A stretch of 64,000 nucleotides of DNA from Crocinitomix catalasitica ATCC 23190 (GCF_000621625.1 NZ_JHXV01000021.1:1-64000), one strand, 5' to 3'. Positions 52,129 to 61,394 are shown, counted from the first letter of the stretch. Translations and numbers: made by a program. The notes: a model not told the origin generated them from the letters alone.

Positions 52129-52575
52129 TTATTCAGCAACTACTTCAAATTGGAATTCTTTAATAACTTCTTTGTGTAAATTTGCAATTGCATTATAGAT
52201 ACCAACTTCTTTAATTGGCTCTTCAACAATTTTAAGTGATTTACGATCGATTTCAACACCTGAAGCTTTTAAAGCATCAGATAAACCAATTGTATTCACA
52301 GATCCAAAAATCTTTCCACTCTCACCTACTTTTGCTGCAATTTTTACAATTAAACCTTCTAGTTTACTTGCAACAGCTTCACATTCTTCTTTGATTTTTG
52401 ACTCTTTATGAGACTTTTGACGCATTACTTCAGTATGCGCTTTCATAGCAGATTCAGTTCCTAAAACTGCGTAACCTTGAGGGATTAAGAAATTTCTTCC
52501 ATAACCATTCTTTACAGTAACAACTTCGTCTTTATATCCTAATTTATCTACGTTCTTCTTTAATATAATATCCAT
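52129..52575 (-). CDS. rplI: 50S ribosomal protein L9
   Basis: 148 residues. The L9 signature GYGRNFLIPQGYAV lies near residue 23, after MDIILKKNVDKLGYKDEVV. The C-terminal domain begins near residue 80 and ends in EFQFEVVAE. It binds 23S rRNA and stabilises the L1 stalk region. It is the last gene of the rpsF-rpsR-rplI operon, 31 bp after rpsR. Confidence 0.96.
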   Translation of the reverse strand: MDIILKKNVDKLGYKDEVVTVKNGYGRNFLIPQGYAVLGTESAMKAHTEVMRQKSHKESKIKEECEAVASKLEGLIVKIAAKVGESGKIFGSVNTIGLSDALKASGVEIDRKSLKIVEEPIKEVGIYNAIANLHKEVIKEFQFEVVAE

Positions 52576-52606
52576 AACAGAGGAATTTAATGTTTAACTA
52601 TTAATC

Positions 52607-52870
52607 TTATTTCATTAAATCAGCAACATAAGGTAAAATAGCTATGTGTCTAGCTCTTTTTACTGCTTTGTTTACTTTTTTCTGAAATTTTTGAGAAGTG
52701 CCAGTTACTCTTCTCGGCAAGATTTTCCCTTGCTCATTAATAAATTTGATTAAGAAATCTGGATTTTTGTAATCAATGTATTTAATTCCGCTTTTCTTAA
52801 ATCTACAATATTTCTCCTTTTTAATTTCAATATTAATCGGAGTAAGATATCTAATTTCTGATTGTGCCAT
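52607..52870 (-). CDS. rpsR: 30S ribosomal protein S18
   Basis: 87 residues. Contains the S18 segments [36 protein letters not shown] and [15 protein letters not shown]. It binds 16S rRNA together with S6 in the 30S platform. Located between rpsF and rplI, the standard order. Confidence 0.96.
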   Translation of the reverse strand: MAQSEIRYLTPINIEIKKEKYCRFKKSGIKYIDYKNPDFLIKFINEQGKILPRRVTGTSQKFQKKVNKAVKRARHIAILPYVADLMK

Positions 52871-52899
52871 TCTTTTACCTATTTATTATTAAACACTGA

Positions 52900-53232
52900 T
52901 TAAGCTTTAGCAGCTTTTCTCGTTTTTTCAGCAAATGCTACATGATCTTTTTCCATTTTGATGGTTAAAAATCTCATAATTCGCTCGTCACGTTTAAACG
53001 CAACCTCCAATTTCTGGATTAAATCTCCTGCGCTTTCAAATTCAACTAAATTGTAAAAGCCATTCGATTTTTTCTGAATTTGATAAGCCATCTTTTTGAG
53101 ACCCCAAAATTCATTATGTTTAATAACACCACCATTATCGGTGATAAAATCTTCATACACTTTTACTGCTTCCTTTGCCTGCTCTTCAGACAAAACGGGA
53201 GTTAAAATGAAAACAGTTTCGTACCTATTCAT
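52900..53232 (-). CDS. rpsF: 30S ribosomal protein S6
   Basis: 110 residues. S6 features are YETVFILTPVLSEEQAKEAV, FWGLKKMAYQIQKKSNGFY and RIMRFLTIKMEKD. It pairs with S18. First gene of the operon, with an exact -33/-7 promoter on its 5' side. Confidence 0.96.
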   Translation of the reverse strand: MNRYETVFILTPVLSEEQAKEAVKVYEDFITDNGGVIKHNEFWGLKKMAYQIQKKSNGFYNLVEFESAGDLIQKLEVAFKRDERIMRFLTIKMEKDHVAFAEKTRKAAKA

Positions 53233-53256
53233 ATGATTATAATTTTAATTAGGGCG

Positions 53257-53286
53257 CAAAGATACAGTTATATTCCGAAATACAAA
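53257..53286 (-). promoter_or_regulatory. Promoter of rpsF-rpsR-rplI
   Basis: Minus-strand TTTG (53283-53286), 18-base spacer, TATCTTTG (53257-53264): a full match to the Bacteroidota -33/-7 pattern, 24 bases before the rpsF ATG. Confidence 0.7.
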
Positions 53287-53412
53287 GTTATATTCGATAG
53301 AAATAGTTGAGAAAATGGAGAAACCAATTATCAATCTTAATTTTTGAATGAATTTCTTAGCAATGTTAATAAAATAGATTCGAATTTCGCAGCCTGCAGC
53401 CCTCGAAATAAA

Positions 53413-53420
53413 TATATTTG
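53413..53420 (+). promoter_or_regulatory. Promoter -7 box of dnaX
   Basis: TATATTTG, an exact TAnnTTTG match, 17 bases before the ATG at 53438. Confidence 0.5.
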
Positions 53421-53437
53421 TATCAATTATAATAATT

Positions 53438-54550
53438 ATGAGTGATTTCGTTGTTTCAGCAAGAAAATATAGACCGCAAACTTTTCAATCAGTAGTTGGA
53501 CAATCGTCCATTACTACAACTTTGAAAAATGCGATTAAAAATGATCATTTAGCGCAAGCATTTCTTTTTTTCGGGTCAAGAGGAGTTGGTAAGACTACCA
53601 CTGCTCGAATTCTAGCTAAGACAATTAACTGTTTTAACTTGGGTGAAGATATTGAACCATGTAATAATTGCGAGTCATGTACTTCTTTTAACGAAGGACA
53701 TTCCTTCAATATTCTTGAATTAGATGCAGCCTCAAACAATTCGGTTGATGATATTCGGAACTTAATTGACCAGGTTAGGATAGCGCCACAGATTGGAAAG
53801 TATAAGATCTTTATAATAGATGAGGTTCACATGCTCTCTTCTGCTGCTTTTAATGCATTCTTAAAAACGTTAGAAGAACCACCTAAACACGCTATTTTCA
53901 TTCTGGCGACGACAGAAAAGCATAAAATTTTACCAACCATATTATCACGTTGTCAAATTTTTGATTTTCATCGAATTCAAATCATTGACATCGTCTCACA
54001 TTTGCAACATATCGCAACGCAAGAAAAAATTACCGCTGACGAAAAAGCGTTGCATGTGATCGCTCAAAAAGCAGATGGTGCTTTAAGAGATGCTTTATCA
54101 ATTTTCGATCAAGTCGTTTCTTTTAGTAATGATAATGTTACTTACGAATCTGTATTAGAAAATTTAAATGTTCTTGATTACGACTATTATTTTAAAATAG
54201 TTGAGGCCGCACTAGCCGGAAACATACCTGAGAACTTACTAACATATAACGAAATTTTATCGAAAGGATTTGATGGAAGTCAATTCTTATTGGGCTTAGC
54301 TGAACACTTAAGAAATGTTTTAGTTTGTAAAGATGTCTCTACAATTGGCTTGCTTGAAGTGCCCCAGGAGATAAAAGAACTTTACAAAGCTCAATCAGAA
54401 AAAGTTGATCAATCATTTATATTACTTGCCTTAGATATATTGCGTGATACGGATGTTAATTATAGAGCGAGTAAAAATAAACGACTGACAGTTGAAGTTT
54501 GCTTAATGAAAATCACATCAATCGTTAATGCTTTGCAGAAACAAGCATGA
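53438..54550 (+). CDS. dnaX: DNA polymerase III subunit gamma/tau, ATPase part
   Basis: 370 residues. The clamp-loader ATPase: Walker A GSRGVGKTT near residue 45, the zinc motif CNNCESC, Walker B region IDEVHMLSSAAFNAFLKTLEEPP (its core), sensor 1 ATTEKHKILPTILSRC, and the collar helices ending NYRASKNKRLTVEVCLMKI. It loads the sliding clamp. The usual C-terminal tail is missing from this frame; it continues in the next, overlapping ORF (ATGA at 54547-54550). It is divergent from rpsF. Confidence 0.93.
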   Translation: MSDFVVSARKYRPQTFQSVVGQSSITTTLKNAIKNDHLAQAFLFFGSRGVGKTTTARILAKTINCFNLGEDIEPCNNCESCTSFNEGHSFNILELDAASNNSVDDIRNLIDQVRIAPQIGKYKIFIIDEVHMLSSAAFNAFLKTLEEPPKHAIFILATTEKHKILPTILSRCQIFDFHRIQIIDIVSHLQHIATQEKITADEKALHVIAQKADGALRDALSIFDQVVSFSNDNVTYESVLENLNVLDYDYYFKIVEAALAGNIPENLLTYNEILSKGFDGSQFLLGLAEHLRNVLVCKDVSTIGLLEVPQEIKELYKAQSEKVDQSFILLALDILRDTDVNYRASKNKRLTVEVCLMKITSIVNALQKQA

Positions 54551-55170
54551 TAATTGATATTCAAAATATTGAAATTCTACCTTTTGATGGCCAAGGCCAA
54601 AGTAGTGCAGCTGCGCCATCAACTGAAGCTAAACTGAATACCAAAGCCGCTAACCCTATTAAAACTAAATTACAGGCTGAAAGAAAACAAGTCTCACGCC
54701 CTACAGGGAAATTAACGACTACAAATCTTGGTATTAACAGCACCCTTAATCCAAAAGTGAACACAGAGGATCAAGCAATTCAAGATCAGCTAAGTCAACA
54801 AAAAGAACCTTTTACATTTGAAGATCTAGAACGGGTTTGGAAAAACTATTGTTTAAAAATTAAAAGGGAACGAAAAGACAGTCTATATTCGACTCTGACA
54901 AGTTCACCAATGACAATGTCTTCAGACTACGTTATTAATCTTGATATTTCAAACACTGTACAAGGTGCCGAACTTGAGAGAGATAAAATAGACATTCTTG
55001 GTTTTATTAGAAAAGAGCTTAAGAATGGCTCAGTGACATTGACTTATAAACAAATTGAGCAGGAAAGAATGCAGGTCTTTGATACAAAAGCCAATTTTGA
55101 TAAATTGGCGAACGAAAACCCATCATTAGACAAGTTTAGAAAATTATTCAATTTGGATATAGAAATGTAA
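54547..55170 (+). CDS. Separate ORF with DnaX C-terminal (tau-like) region
   Basis: 207 residues. The ATG overlaps the dnaX stop by four bases (ATGA), implying translational coupling. Residues 10-85 are a low-complexity linker rich in Ala, Thr, Pro and Gln. Residues about 90-207 (FTFEDLERVWKNYC, then GFIRKELKNGSVTLTY and ending NPSLDKFRKLFNLD) look like the C-terminal domain of the long DnaX proteins of Bacteroidota. The frame is shifted by -1 relative to dnaX and is open upstream only from about 54529, with no visible slippery heptamer. It may bind polymerase partners, as tau does. It could also be an ancestral gene split or a sequencing frameshift. Confidence 0.65.
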   Translation: MIIDIQNIEILPFDGQGQSSAAAPSTEAKLNTKAANPIKTKLQAERKQVSRPTGKLTTTNLGINSTLNPKVNTEDQAIQDQLSQQKEPFTFEDLERVWKNYCLKIKRERKDSLYSTLTSSPMTMSSDYVINLDISNTVQGAELERDKIDILGFIRKELKNGSVTLTYKQIEQERMQVFDTKANFDKLANENPSLDKFRKLFNLDIEM

Positions 55171-55256
55171 CCAACAACAATTCATTACAATAATTATAGG
55201 TATTACGAATAGAGATGGATCTTTTCAATAAGATTCATGACTTGTCATTCCAAACC

Positions 55257-55295
55257 AAAAAAAATGCCCTGAAGCTTTAACTTCAGGGCATTTTT
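55257..55295. terminator. Bidirectional terminator between dnaX and yajC
   Basis: A stem of AATGCCCTGAAG (55263-55274) with CTTCAGGGCATT (55281-55292), preceded by an A tract and followed by a T tract. Confidence 0.92.
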
Positions 55296-55326
55296 CATAT
55301 ACTCTAAATGAGTTTAATATTGAATC

Positions 55327-55644
55327 TTATCTTCTTTGTGCAGCAAGTTGATCATTTGCTGAAGCACTTAATGCAGATTTTTCAACACGTAATTTTGAAC
55401 CTTCAGAAGAAATTAATACTGTTGTATCTGAAATTTCCAAAACTTTACCATGAATTCCACCGATAGTAACCACTTGATCACCTTGTGAAAGCGATTCTCT
55501 AAAGTTTTTCGCTTCTTTCGTTCTTTTCATTTGGGGTCTAATCATGAAAAAGTAAAATACAATTCCAATTAACCCGAACATAATTAAACTCTGGTAAGGC
55601 GAACCTTGTGCTGCTTCTTGCAATAATATAACTGATTTGTTCAT
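55327..55644 (-). CDS. yajC: Preprotein translocase subunit YajC
   Basis: 105 residues. One membrane segment (IMFGLIGIVFYFFMI, about residues 20-35) is followed by the YajC signature RPQMKRTKEAKNFRESLSQGDQVVT and VLEISDTTVLISSE. It associates with SecDF in the inner membrane. Last gene of the ldh-nusB-DUF1573-yajC run. Confidence 0.94.
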   Translation of the reverse strand: MNKSVILLQEAAQGSPYQSLIMFGLIGIVFYFFMIRPQMKRTKEAKNFRESLSQGDQVVTIGGIHGKVLEISDTTVLISSEGSKLRVEKSALSASANDQLAAQRR

Positions 55645-55676
55645 GTTTTTTATTTTCTTTTATTTGATTAATTAAA

Positions 55677-56108
55677 TTACTCTACTACCGTTCCAACTAA
55701 CTGAACGGCAGTTGTTGAAACAGGTGCCGTATTCGCTTCTATTCTAATACTCTTTTGGGCTTTCCCTACTCTATCATTGGTATTAAAAACTACGCTTATT
55801 TCTCCGCCTTCTCCTGGTGCAATTGGATGTTTAGGCCAACTTTCGGGAACAGTACAACCACATGATCCATTTACATTTACTAAAATTAATTGCTCGTCAC
55901 CAGTATTTGTGAATTTGAAAGTATGTTTAACCATTTCTCCTTCCTTTACTTCTCCAAAATTAAATACTTCTTCGTCGTATTCAATAGTTGTTGGTGAATC
56001 CAAAAATTTGGCATATTCAGTTCTTCTAGCTTCATCATTAGCTCCTTCATTTGAAGTACAAGCTGTAATCGTTAAAGCAATACCTGCTATTAAAATTAGT
56101 TTTTTCAT
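55677..56108 (-). CDS. DUF1573 lipoprotein
   Basis: 143 residues. Lipoprotein signal with lipobox TITACTSN at about residue 17. The single DUF1573 beta-sandwich domain has FNFGEVKEGEMVKHTFKFTNTG, NVNGSCGCTVPE and SVVFNTNDRVGKAQKSI. Such proteins are common periplasmic or surface lipoproteins in Bacteroidota; the function is unknown. The gene order nusB-DUF1573-yajC recurs in this group. Confidence 0.9.
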   Translation of the reverse strand: MKKLILIAGIALTITACTSNEGANDEARRTEYAKFLDSPTTIEYDEEVFNFGEVKEGEMVKHTFKFTNTGDEQLILVNVNGSCGCTVPESWPKHPIAPGEGGEISVVFNTNDRVGKAQKSIRIEANTAPVSTTAVQLVGTVVE

Positions 56109-56113
56109 TTTAT

Positions 56114-57067
56114 TTAATTTATTAGTCCACGTCCTGTTTTCTTCAACTCTCCTCTTTCCTCAAGTAATTCAATCGCTTTATCTAAAATACCATTAATAAA
56201 TACTTGACTTTTAGGAGTACTGTAAAACTTAGAAATCTCTATATATTCGTTCAATGTTACCTTTTTAGGAATTGAAGACAATACTTTTAATTCAGTAATA
56301 GCCATTTTTAATAGAATAATATCCATTTTAGCTATCCTATCCAATTCCCAATTTTGAGTAAGTTCATCAATCAGTTTTGAATTTTCTTCATCATACTTTC
56401 CCGTCTTACGTAACAATTCTAGAATAAAATCAATTTCATCTGCTTTATCCTTGTGTAATCTTAAGATTTGATCTTTTTCATCAGACTCTTCAGTTACTAA
56501 CTTAATAGATTTCACAACCATTGAACACATTAGATCAATATCGTCTAACCAAAAAATACTTTGATCTTCATAATAATCGTGTAGCAATTCAAAATTAGCT
56601 ATTTCACTCTTAAATAAATCAACTACGAATTTTTTGTCCGTTTCAAAGTCTGTGGATTCAAGCGCCATATATTCGAGATAAATGTCTGATTCAATTATTT
56701 TTAGAAATAATTTTTTCATCAAATCATTTTCAACCACACCTGTCCAATCAATCTTCAATTCTTCAGAAGCTCGTTTAAGGTCATTATTCAATTTAAAATG
56801 TTGAATAATAGGATTGTTTACAAATCTCAAATTTGGACTTAGATCTTCTTTTGTAGCACGTACTTTATTCTGTCTGTCCTCTATTCTTTGTTGAGCAAAT
56901 CCTTGCACTTCTTCAAAAGTCAATAAAAAACTTAAATAAAGTTCATACATCCTTTCAACCGATCGCAACAATTGCTTTTCAGAAGTTCTTAAATCCGCAT
57001 CTTCCGTTTGAAAAAATGCGTATAAAATTTGCAATACTTTTATTCTTAAATGTCGTCTGTTTAACAT
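56114..57067 (-). CDS. nusB: Transcription antitermination protein NusB (long form)
   Basis: 317 residues, more than twice the length of E. coli NusB (139). The NusB core lies at the C-terminal end: WELDRIAKMDIILLKMAI, LNEYIEISKFYSTPKSQVFINGILDKAI. The N-terminus starts MLNRRHLRIKVLQILYAF, also NusB-like, with a helical insert between, as in other Bacteroidota. It acts in rRNA antitermination with NusE. It starts 4 bases after the ldh stop. Confidence 0.9.
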   Translation of the reverse strand: MLNRRHLRIKVLQILYAFFQTEDADLRTSEKQLLRSVERMYELYLSFLLTFEEVQGFAQQRIEDRQNKVRATKEDLSPNLRFVNNPIIQHFKLNNDLKRASEELKIDWTGVVENDLMKKLFLKIIESDIYLEYMALESTDFETDKKFVVDLFKSEIANFELLHDYYEDQSIFWLDDIDLMCSMVVKSIKLVTEESDEKDQILRLHKDKADEIDFILELLRKTGKYDEENSKLIDELTQNWELDRIAKMDIILLKMAITELKVLSSIPKKVTLNEYIEISKFYSTPKSQVFINGILDKAIELLEERGELKKTGRGLIN

Positions 57068-57071
57068 TATA

Positions 57072-58169
57072 TTACATTGGTAGTTTTACTGTTCCTATTG
57101 ACTTAATTCTTTCCTCTGCCATTGCATTTGCAATTTTGTAAGTAGGAACATTGTCTTCAATTGATCTATTAATAATATTCAAAGATGTATTATAAATTTC
57201 TTCAGCTTTGGTCATTGCCCATTCAGCTGTTAAACCTTTTACTTCAGCATAACAATTTATAACTCCACCAGCATTTAGCATAAAGTCAGGTACGTATATA
57301 ATTCCTTTCTCTTTCACTATTTCGCCATGGATATTCTCATCCTGCAATTGGTTATTCGCAGCACCAGCAATAATTGAGCAGTTTAATCTTTCTAAAGTCG
57401 CATCATTTACCGTTGCTCCTAATGCACATGGAGCATAAATATCCATATCTACATCATAAATTTCTTCCAATCCGACAACTTTAGCACCATATTTAGCACT
57501 TACATTTTGAAGTGTAGCTTCGTGGATATCTGTAATAAAGATCTCAGCACCTTCGCGTGCCAAATGAGAAACTAGGTATTCTCCAACATGTCCAACACCT
57601 TGAACAGCCACTTTCTTATTCGTTAATGAATCACTTCCGAATTGAGCTTTAGCTGCAGCTTTCATCCCCATGTAAACACCATAAGCCGTTACTGGAGAAG
57701 GATCACCGCTCTTACCAGGTAAACCAACAACATGATCTGTTTCCATGTTTACCCAAGTCATATCTTGTGGAGAAATACCTACATCTTCAGCTGTAATGTA
57801 TTTACCACCCAGACTTTCAACAAATTTCCCGAATCGTCTGAATAACGCTTCACTCTTATGTTTTCTTGAGTCGCCAATAATTACCGCTTTACCCCCACCT
57901 AAGTTCAATCCAGAAATTGCGTTTTTATACGTCATTCCTCTTGACAATCTTAGAACATCATTTAAAGCTTCCACTTCGTTGTTGTATTGCCACATTCGAG
58001 TTCCTCCAAGTGCAGGTCCTAGAACAGTATTATGTACCGCGATAATCGCTTTAAGACCAGTAGCGTTATCATTACAAAACAACAACTGTTCATGGTTGTA
58101 TTTTGACATTCTTTCAATAATTGGATTTGCTTCCAAGTCTATTTCATTGATATCTTTTACTTCAAACAT
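57072..58169 (-). CDS. ldh: Leucine/valine/phenylalanine dehydrogenase
   Basis: 365 residues. NAD-dependent oxidative deamination of branched-chain or aromatic amino acids. The catalytic region is ISGLNLGGGKAVI (active-site Lys) with TRMWQYNNE earlier, then TAEDVGISPQDM, the Rossmann motif VAVQGVGHVGEYL and GAANNQLQD. The length and the GPALGGTRMW segment favour leucine dehydrogenase over glutamate dehydrogenase. It is the first gene of the operon with nusB, DUF1573 and yajC and has its own promoter box, facing that of the ABC exporter. Confidence 0.9.
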   Translation of the reverse strand: MFEVKDINEIDLEANPIIERMSKYNHEQLLFCNDNATGLKAIIAVHNTVLGPALGGTRMWQYNNEVEALNDVLRLSRGMTYKNAISGLNLGGGKAVIIGDSRKHKSEALFRRFGKFVESLGGKYITAEDVGISPQDMTWVNMETDHVVGLPGKSGDPSPVTAYGVYMGMKAAAKAQFGSDSLTNKKVAVQGVGHVGEYLVSHLAREGAEIFITDIHEATLQNVSAKYGAKVVGLEEIYDVDMDIYAPCALGATVNDATLERLNCSIIAGAANNQLQDENIHGEIVKEKGIIYVPDFMLNAGGVINCYAEVKGLTAEWAMTKAEEIYNTSLNIINRSIEDNVPTYKIANAMAEERIKSIGTVKLPM

Positions 58170-58215
58170 ATTTATAGAAGGTTAAAATATTTTAGTTTAT
58201 TCTGAATCTTAATAC

Positions 58216-58223
58216 TAACTTTG
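58216..58223 (+). promoter_or_regulatory. Promoter -7 box of the ABC exporter gene
   Basis: TAACTTTG, an exact TAnnTTTG match, 37 bases before the ATG at 58261; a TTTA at 58191-58194 is at about the right -33 spacing. Confidence 0.55.
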
Positions 58224-58241
58224 CACGTGATTTTTGCGCTA

Positions 58242-58249
58242 CAAAAGTA
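58242..58249 (-). promoter_or_regulatory. Promoter -7 box of the ldh operon
   Basis: Minus-strand TACTTTTG, an exact TAnnTTTG match, about 72 bases before the ldh start. It faces the exporter's box. Confidence 0.45.
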
Positions 58250-58260
58250 CTAATTTTTAC

Positions 58261-60036
58261 ATGTCTTCTTTATTCTATTTAAATAAATATTTGGTCCGCT
58301 ATAAATGGCGTCTCATCCTTGGGGTAATTTTCATCATTATCTCCAACATTTTCTCAGTTGAAATGCCTGTAATTGTGCGGGTAACAATCAACGAAATTTT
58401 TGCTCAAGTTGAAAGTGGTGAAACAGACACTTTTTCAAATTTACTAAAACTTGGACTTAAGGCCGGTGGATTATACATGTTATTCTCCTTATTAAAGGGA
58501 TTCTTTCTATTTCTTACACGTCAAACGATCATTGTCATGTCACGTTATATTGAATTCGATTTAAAGAATGAAATCTATACCCACTACCAAAAGTTAAGCT
58601 TTAAATTCTACAAAAAGAATTCTACAGGGGATTTAATGAATAGAATTAGTGAGGATGTCAGTCGTGTTAGAATGTACTTAGGACCTGGCATAATGTATAC
58701 TATAAATCTGTTTTTCCTATTTGCTTTGGTTTTATACCAAATGCTAAAAACGAATACAACGTTAACAGTTTATGTATTAATGCCATTGCCAATCATGTCG
58801 GTATTGATTTATTATGTCAGTCGAATTTTGAATAAGAAAAGTGAAAAAGTTCAACGTCAACAATCTTTATTAACGACTATTGTTCAAGAGTCTTTTTCTG
58901 GAATTAGAGTCATTAAGGCACATATTAAAGAGAATTCGGTTGAAGGGAAATTCAATAAAGCCGCGAATGATTACAAGGACAATAATATGTCTTTGGCAAC
59001 TACCAATGCTTTTTTTATGCCAACCATTACCCTATTAATAGGTGTAAGTACAATTCTTACAATATACGTTGGAGGAATTCAAGCCTATCACGGAGAAATA
59101 GATCCTGGTGAAATCGCCGAATTTGTGATCTATGTTAATATGTTGACATGGCCTTTTGCGTCTGTTGGTTGGGTTACTTCAATTGTTCAACACGCAGCAG
59201 CGTCACAAACAAGAATTAATGAATTTTTAGAGAATGACCCTGAAATCATCACAGATATTGGTCGTGATATTGAATTCGAAGAAAGTATCACTTTTAACGA
59301 TGTGAATTTGACTTTCGAAAATACAGGACATCATGCATTGAAAAATTTGTCTTTTACAATAAATAAAGGTGAAACGGTTGGTGTTATCGGACGAACGGGA
59401 TCTGGAAAATCATCATTAGCATATTTATTAATGCGATTATTGGATCCAAATAGCGGTGAAATATTAATTGATAACATTCCACTTACGGATATAAAATTAG
59501 ACAGTTGGCGTAAAATTATAGGCTATGTACCTCAAGAACATTTTTTATTCTCTGACACTATTAAAAATAACATCAATTTTGGAGTGAATAGTACTCAAGT
59601 GAATGAAGAAACCATGCGATCAGCTGCAAATAATGCAGGTATTTTAGAAACTATAGAAAAATTCCCCGCAGGTTTTGACACCATTTTAGGAGAAAGAGGA
59701 ATTAACTTATCCGGTGGTCAAAAACAGAGGCTTTCAATAGCTCGAGCGTTGATAAAGAAACCAAGTTTATTAATTCTTGATGATTGTTTATCGGCCGTAG
59801 ACAATGAAACAGAGGAATATATTTTAGATGCCATTAAAAATGATTTAGCCAATAATACAGCTGTTATTATAAGTCACAGAATTTCTAGTTTAAAATATGC
59901 TGATAAAATTTTAGTATTTGATGATGGTGTAATTATAGAATCTGGCACACACGACTCTTTACTGGATTTGAAAGGTGCATATTACGACATATATAAACGA
60001 CAAGAAATTCAAGCTGATAATTTGAACGAAAATTAG
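58261..60036 (+). CDS. ABC exporter, fused permease and ATPase (MsbA-like)
   Basis: 591 residues from ATG 58261; the open frame starts nine codons earlier, but that part holds no sensible start. Six membrane helices span about 15-310 and the ATPase follows: Walker A GRTGSGKSS, Q-loop YVPQEHFLF, signature LSGGQKQRLSIARAL, Walker B LLILDDCLSAVD and switch His in IISHRISSL. Such half-transporters dimerise and export lipids or drugs; MsbA-like lipid A flipping is one option. The following trmH-like gene starts 5 bp later. Confidence 0.9.
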   Translation: MSSLFYLNKYLVRYKWRLILGVIFIIISNIFSVEMPVIVRVTINEIFAQVESGETDTFSNLLKLGLKAGGLYMLFSLLKGFFLFLTRQTIIVMSRYIEFDLKNEIYTHYQKLSFKFYKKNSTGDLMNRISEDVSRVRMYLGPGIMYTINLFFLFALVLYQMLKTNTTLTVYVLMPLPIMSVLIYYVSRILNKKSEKVQRQQSLLTTIVQESFSGIRVIKAHIKENSVEGKFNKAANDYKDNNMSLATTNAFFMPTITLLIGVSTILTIYVGGIQAYHGEIDPGEIAEFVIYVNMLTWPFASVGWVTSIVQHAAASQTRINEFLENDPEIITDIGRDIEFEESITFNDVNLTFENTGHHALKNLSFTINKGETVGVIGRTGSGKSSLAYLLMRLLDPNSGEILIDNIPLTDIKLDSWRKIIGYVPQEHFLFSDTIKNNINFGVNSTQVNEETMRSAANNAGILETIEKFPAGFDTILGERGINLSGGQKQRLSIARALIKKPSLLILDDCLSAVDNETEEYILDAIKNDLANNTAVIISHRISSLKYADKILVFDDGVIIESGTHDSLLDLKGAYYDIYKRQEIQADNLNEN

Positions 60037-60041
60037 CAGGA

Positions 60042-60509
60042 ATGAAGAAAAAGTGGCCGCTGAAAGAAGAATCGTTTTTTGGTATTGGGCTTTATCAACC
60101 TAAAACGCATCATAATGTAGGAACATTATGGCGGAGTGCTTATATTTTAGGAGCCAAATTCATTTTTATTATAGACGGCAAGTATAACCATCAAAGTTCA
60201 GACTCTCAAAAGACTTGGTCTAAAATCCCCTTCTATAAATATGATGATTTCGACCAGTTTTACAAGACTTTACCTTACTCAACACAACTTGTTGGTGTAG
60301 AAATGAGTGATAATTCTACAGCAATCACTAACTTTGCACATCCTGCCAGAGGAGCGTACTTGTTAGGAGCCGAAGATAATGGCTTACCGAAACATGTAAT
60401 TAATCGTTGTCATCATCTAGTACAGTTACCAGGTGAATCATCATTAAACGTCGCTGTAAGTGGTAGTTTAATAATGTATGACCGAATTTTAAAATGGGAA
60501 AAACAATGA
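60042..60509 (+). CDS. SPOUT family RNA 2'-O-methyltransferase (TrmH-type)
   Basis: 155 residues. It begins with FFGIGLYQPKTHHNVGTLWRSAYILGA and ends in the knotted SAM site: LLGAEDNGLPKHV then VQLPGESSLNVAVSGSLIMYDR. The small size suggests a TrmL-like tRNA ribose methylase; the position modified is inferred. Its stop overlaps the ttcA start (ATGA), and it follows the ABC exporter closely. Confidence 0.85.
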   Translation: MKKKWPLKEESFFGIGLYQPKTHHNVGTLWRSAYILGAKFIFIIDGKYNHQSSDSQKTWSKIPFYKYDDFDQFYKTLPYSTQLVGVEMSDNSTAITNFAHPARGAYLLGAEDNGLPKHVINRCHHLVQLPGESSLNVAVSGSLIMYDRILKWEKQ

Positions 60510-61348
60510 ATGAAGAGAAGGTAGTTGATACTGATGCTCAGGAAGAAAAACTGAATCGAAAGATTAAGAAAACAGTTTGGAACGCCATCAATGAATTTGA
60601 TATGATTCAAGATGGAGATAAATTAATGGTATGTGTATCTGGCGGAAAAGACAGTTATACGATGTTAGATATTTTGATGCAAATTCAAAAAGCATCTGTT
60701 TTTAATTTTGAAATCATTGCTGTAAATTTAGACCAGAAACAACCAGGATTTCCGGAAGAAGTTTTACCTGCATATTTATCTAAAGTTGGTGCTAATTTTG
60801 AAATCGTTGAACGCGATACATATAGCATCGTCAAAGAAATGGTGCCTGAAGGTAAAACAACTTGTAGTTTGTGCTCTAGATTGAGAAGAGGAACTTTATA
60901 CGAAGCAGCCGAACGTTTAGGTTGTAATAAAATTTGTTTAGGACATCATAGAGATGATATTTTGGAAACATTTTTCTTAAACTTATTCTTTGCTGGTAAG
61001 ATTGAAACAATGCCGGCAAAATATATTACGAATGATGAACGATTTGTTGTAATGCGTCCGTTGGCTTATGTTAAGGAAGCACAAATAATTGAATATGCAG
61101 CAATGCGTGACTACCCTATTATTCCTTGTAACTTATGTGGAGCACAAGAAAATTTACAACGACAAGTTGTGAAAAAGATGTTACAATCATGGGATGAAAA
61201 ATATGCCAATAGGTCTGAAATTATGTTCACAGCCCTTAAGAATATAACACCAAGTCATATGTTTGATGCTGACTTATACGACTTTCAAAACTTGAAAACC
61301 AAAGTAATGGGAGAAGTTAAAGAAGGAATGGAATTCGAAATGCTTTAA
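60506..61348 (+). CDS. ttcA: tRNA 2-thiocytidine(32) synthetase TtcA
   Basis: 280 residues from ATG 60506, which overlaps the trmH-like stop as ATGA; an earlier in-frame ATG at 60494 also exists. The PP-loop VCVSGGKDSYTMLDIL adenylates C32 of tRNA. The iron-sulfur/persulfide cysteines are in TTCSLCSRLRRGTLYEAA and later CNLCGAQENLQRQ. GHHRDDILETFFLNLF is also characteristic. It thiolates cytidine 32. It is the last gene of the exporter-trmH-ttcA run. Confidence 0.93.
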   Translation: MNEEKVVDTDAQEEKLNRKIKKTVWNAINEFDMIQDGDKLMVCVSGGKDSYTMLDILMQIQKASVFNFEIIAVNLDQKQPGFPEEVLPAYLSKVGANFEIVERDTYSIVKEMVPEGKTTCSLCSRLRRGTLYEAAERLGCNKICLGHHRDDILETFFLNLFFAGKIETMPAKYITNDERFVVMRPLAYVKEAQIIEYAAMRDYPIIPCNLCGAQENLQRQVVKKMLQSWDEKYANRSEIMFTALKNITPSHMFDADLYDFQNLKTKVMGEVKEGMEFEML

Positions 61349-61394
61349 TACTTCACGCGCTTTTTTGCGGAGAAATAATTTTCTACTATTTTAA

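Noticed and set aside
54500-54550. Programmed -1 frameshift site in dnaX
   Set aside because: No X XXY YYZ slippery heptamer lies in the short overlap where a shift would have to occur.
55777-56196. 139-residue frame antisense to DUF1573 and nusB
   Set aside because: It spans two confident genes and a gene boundary; it is a shadow frame.
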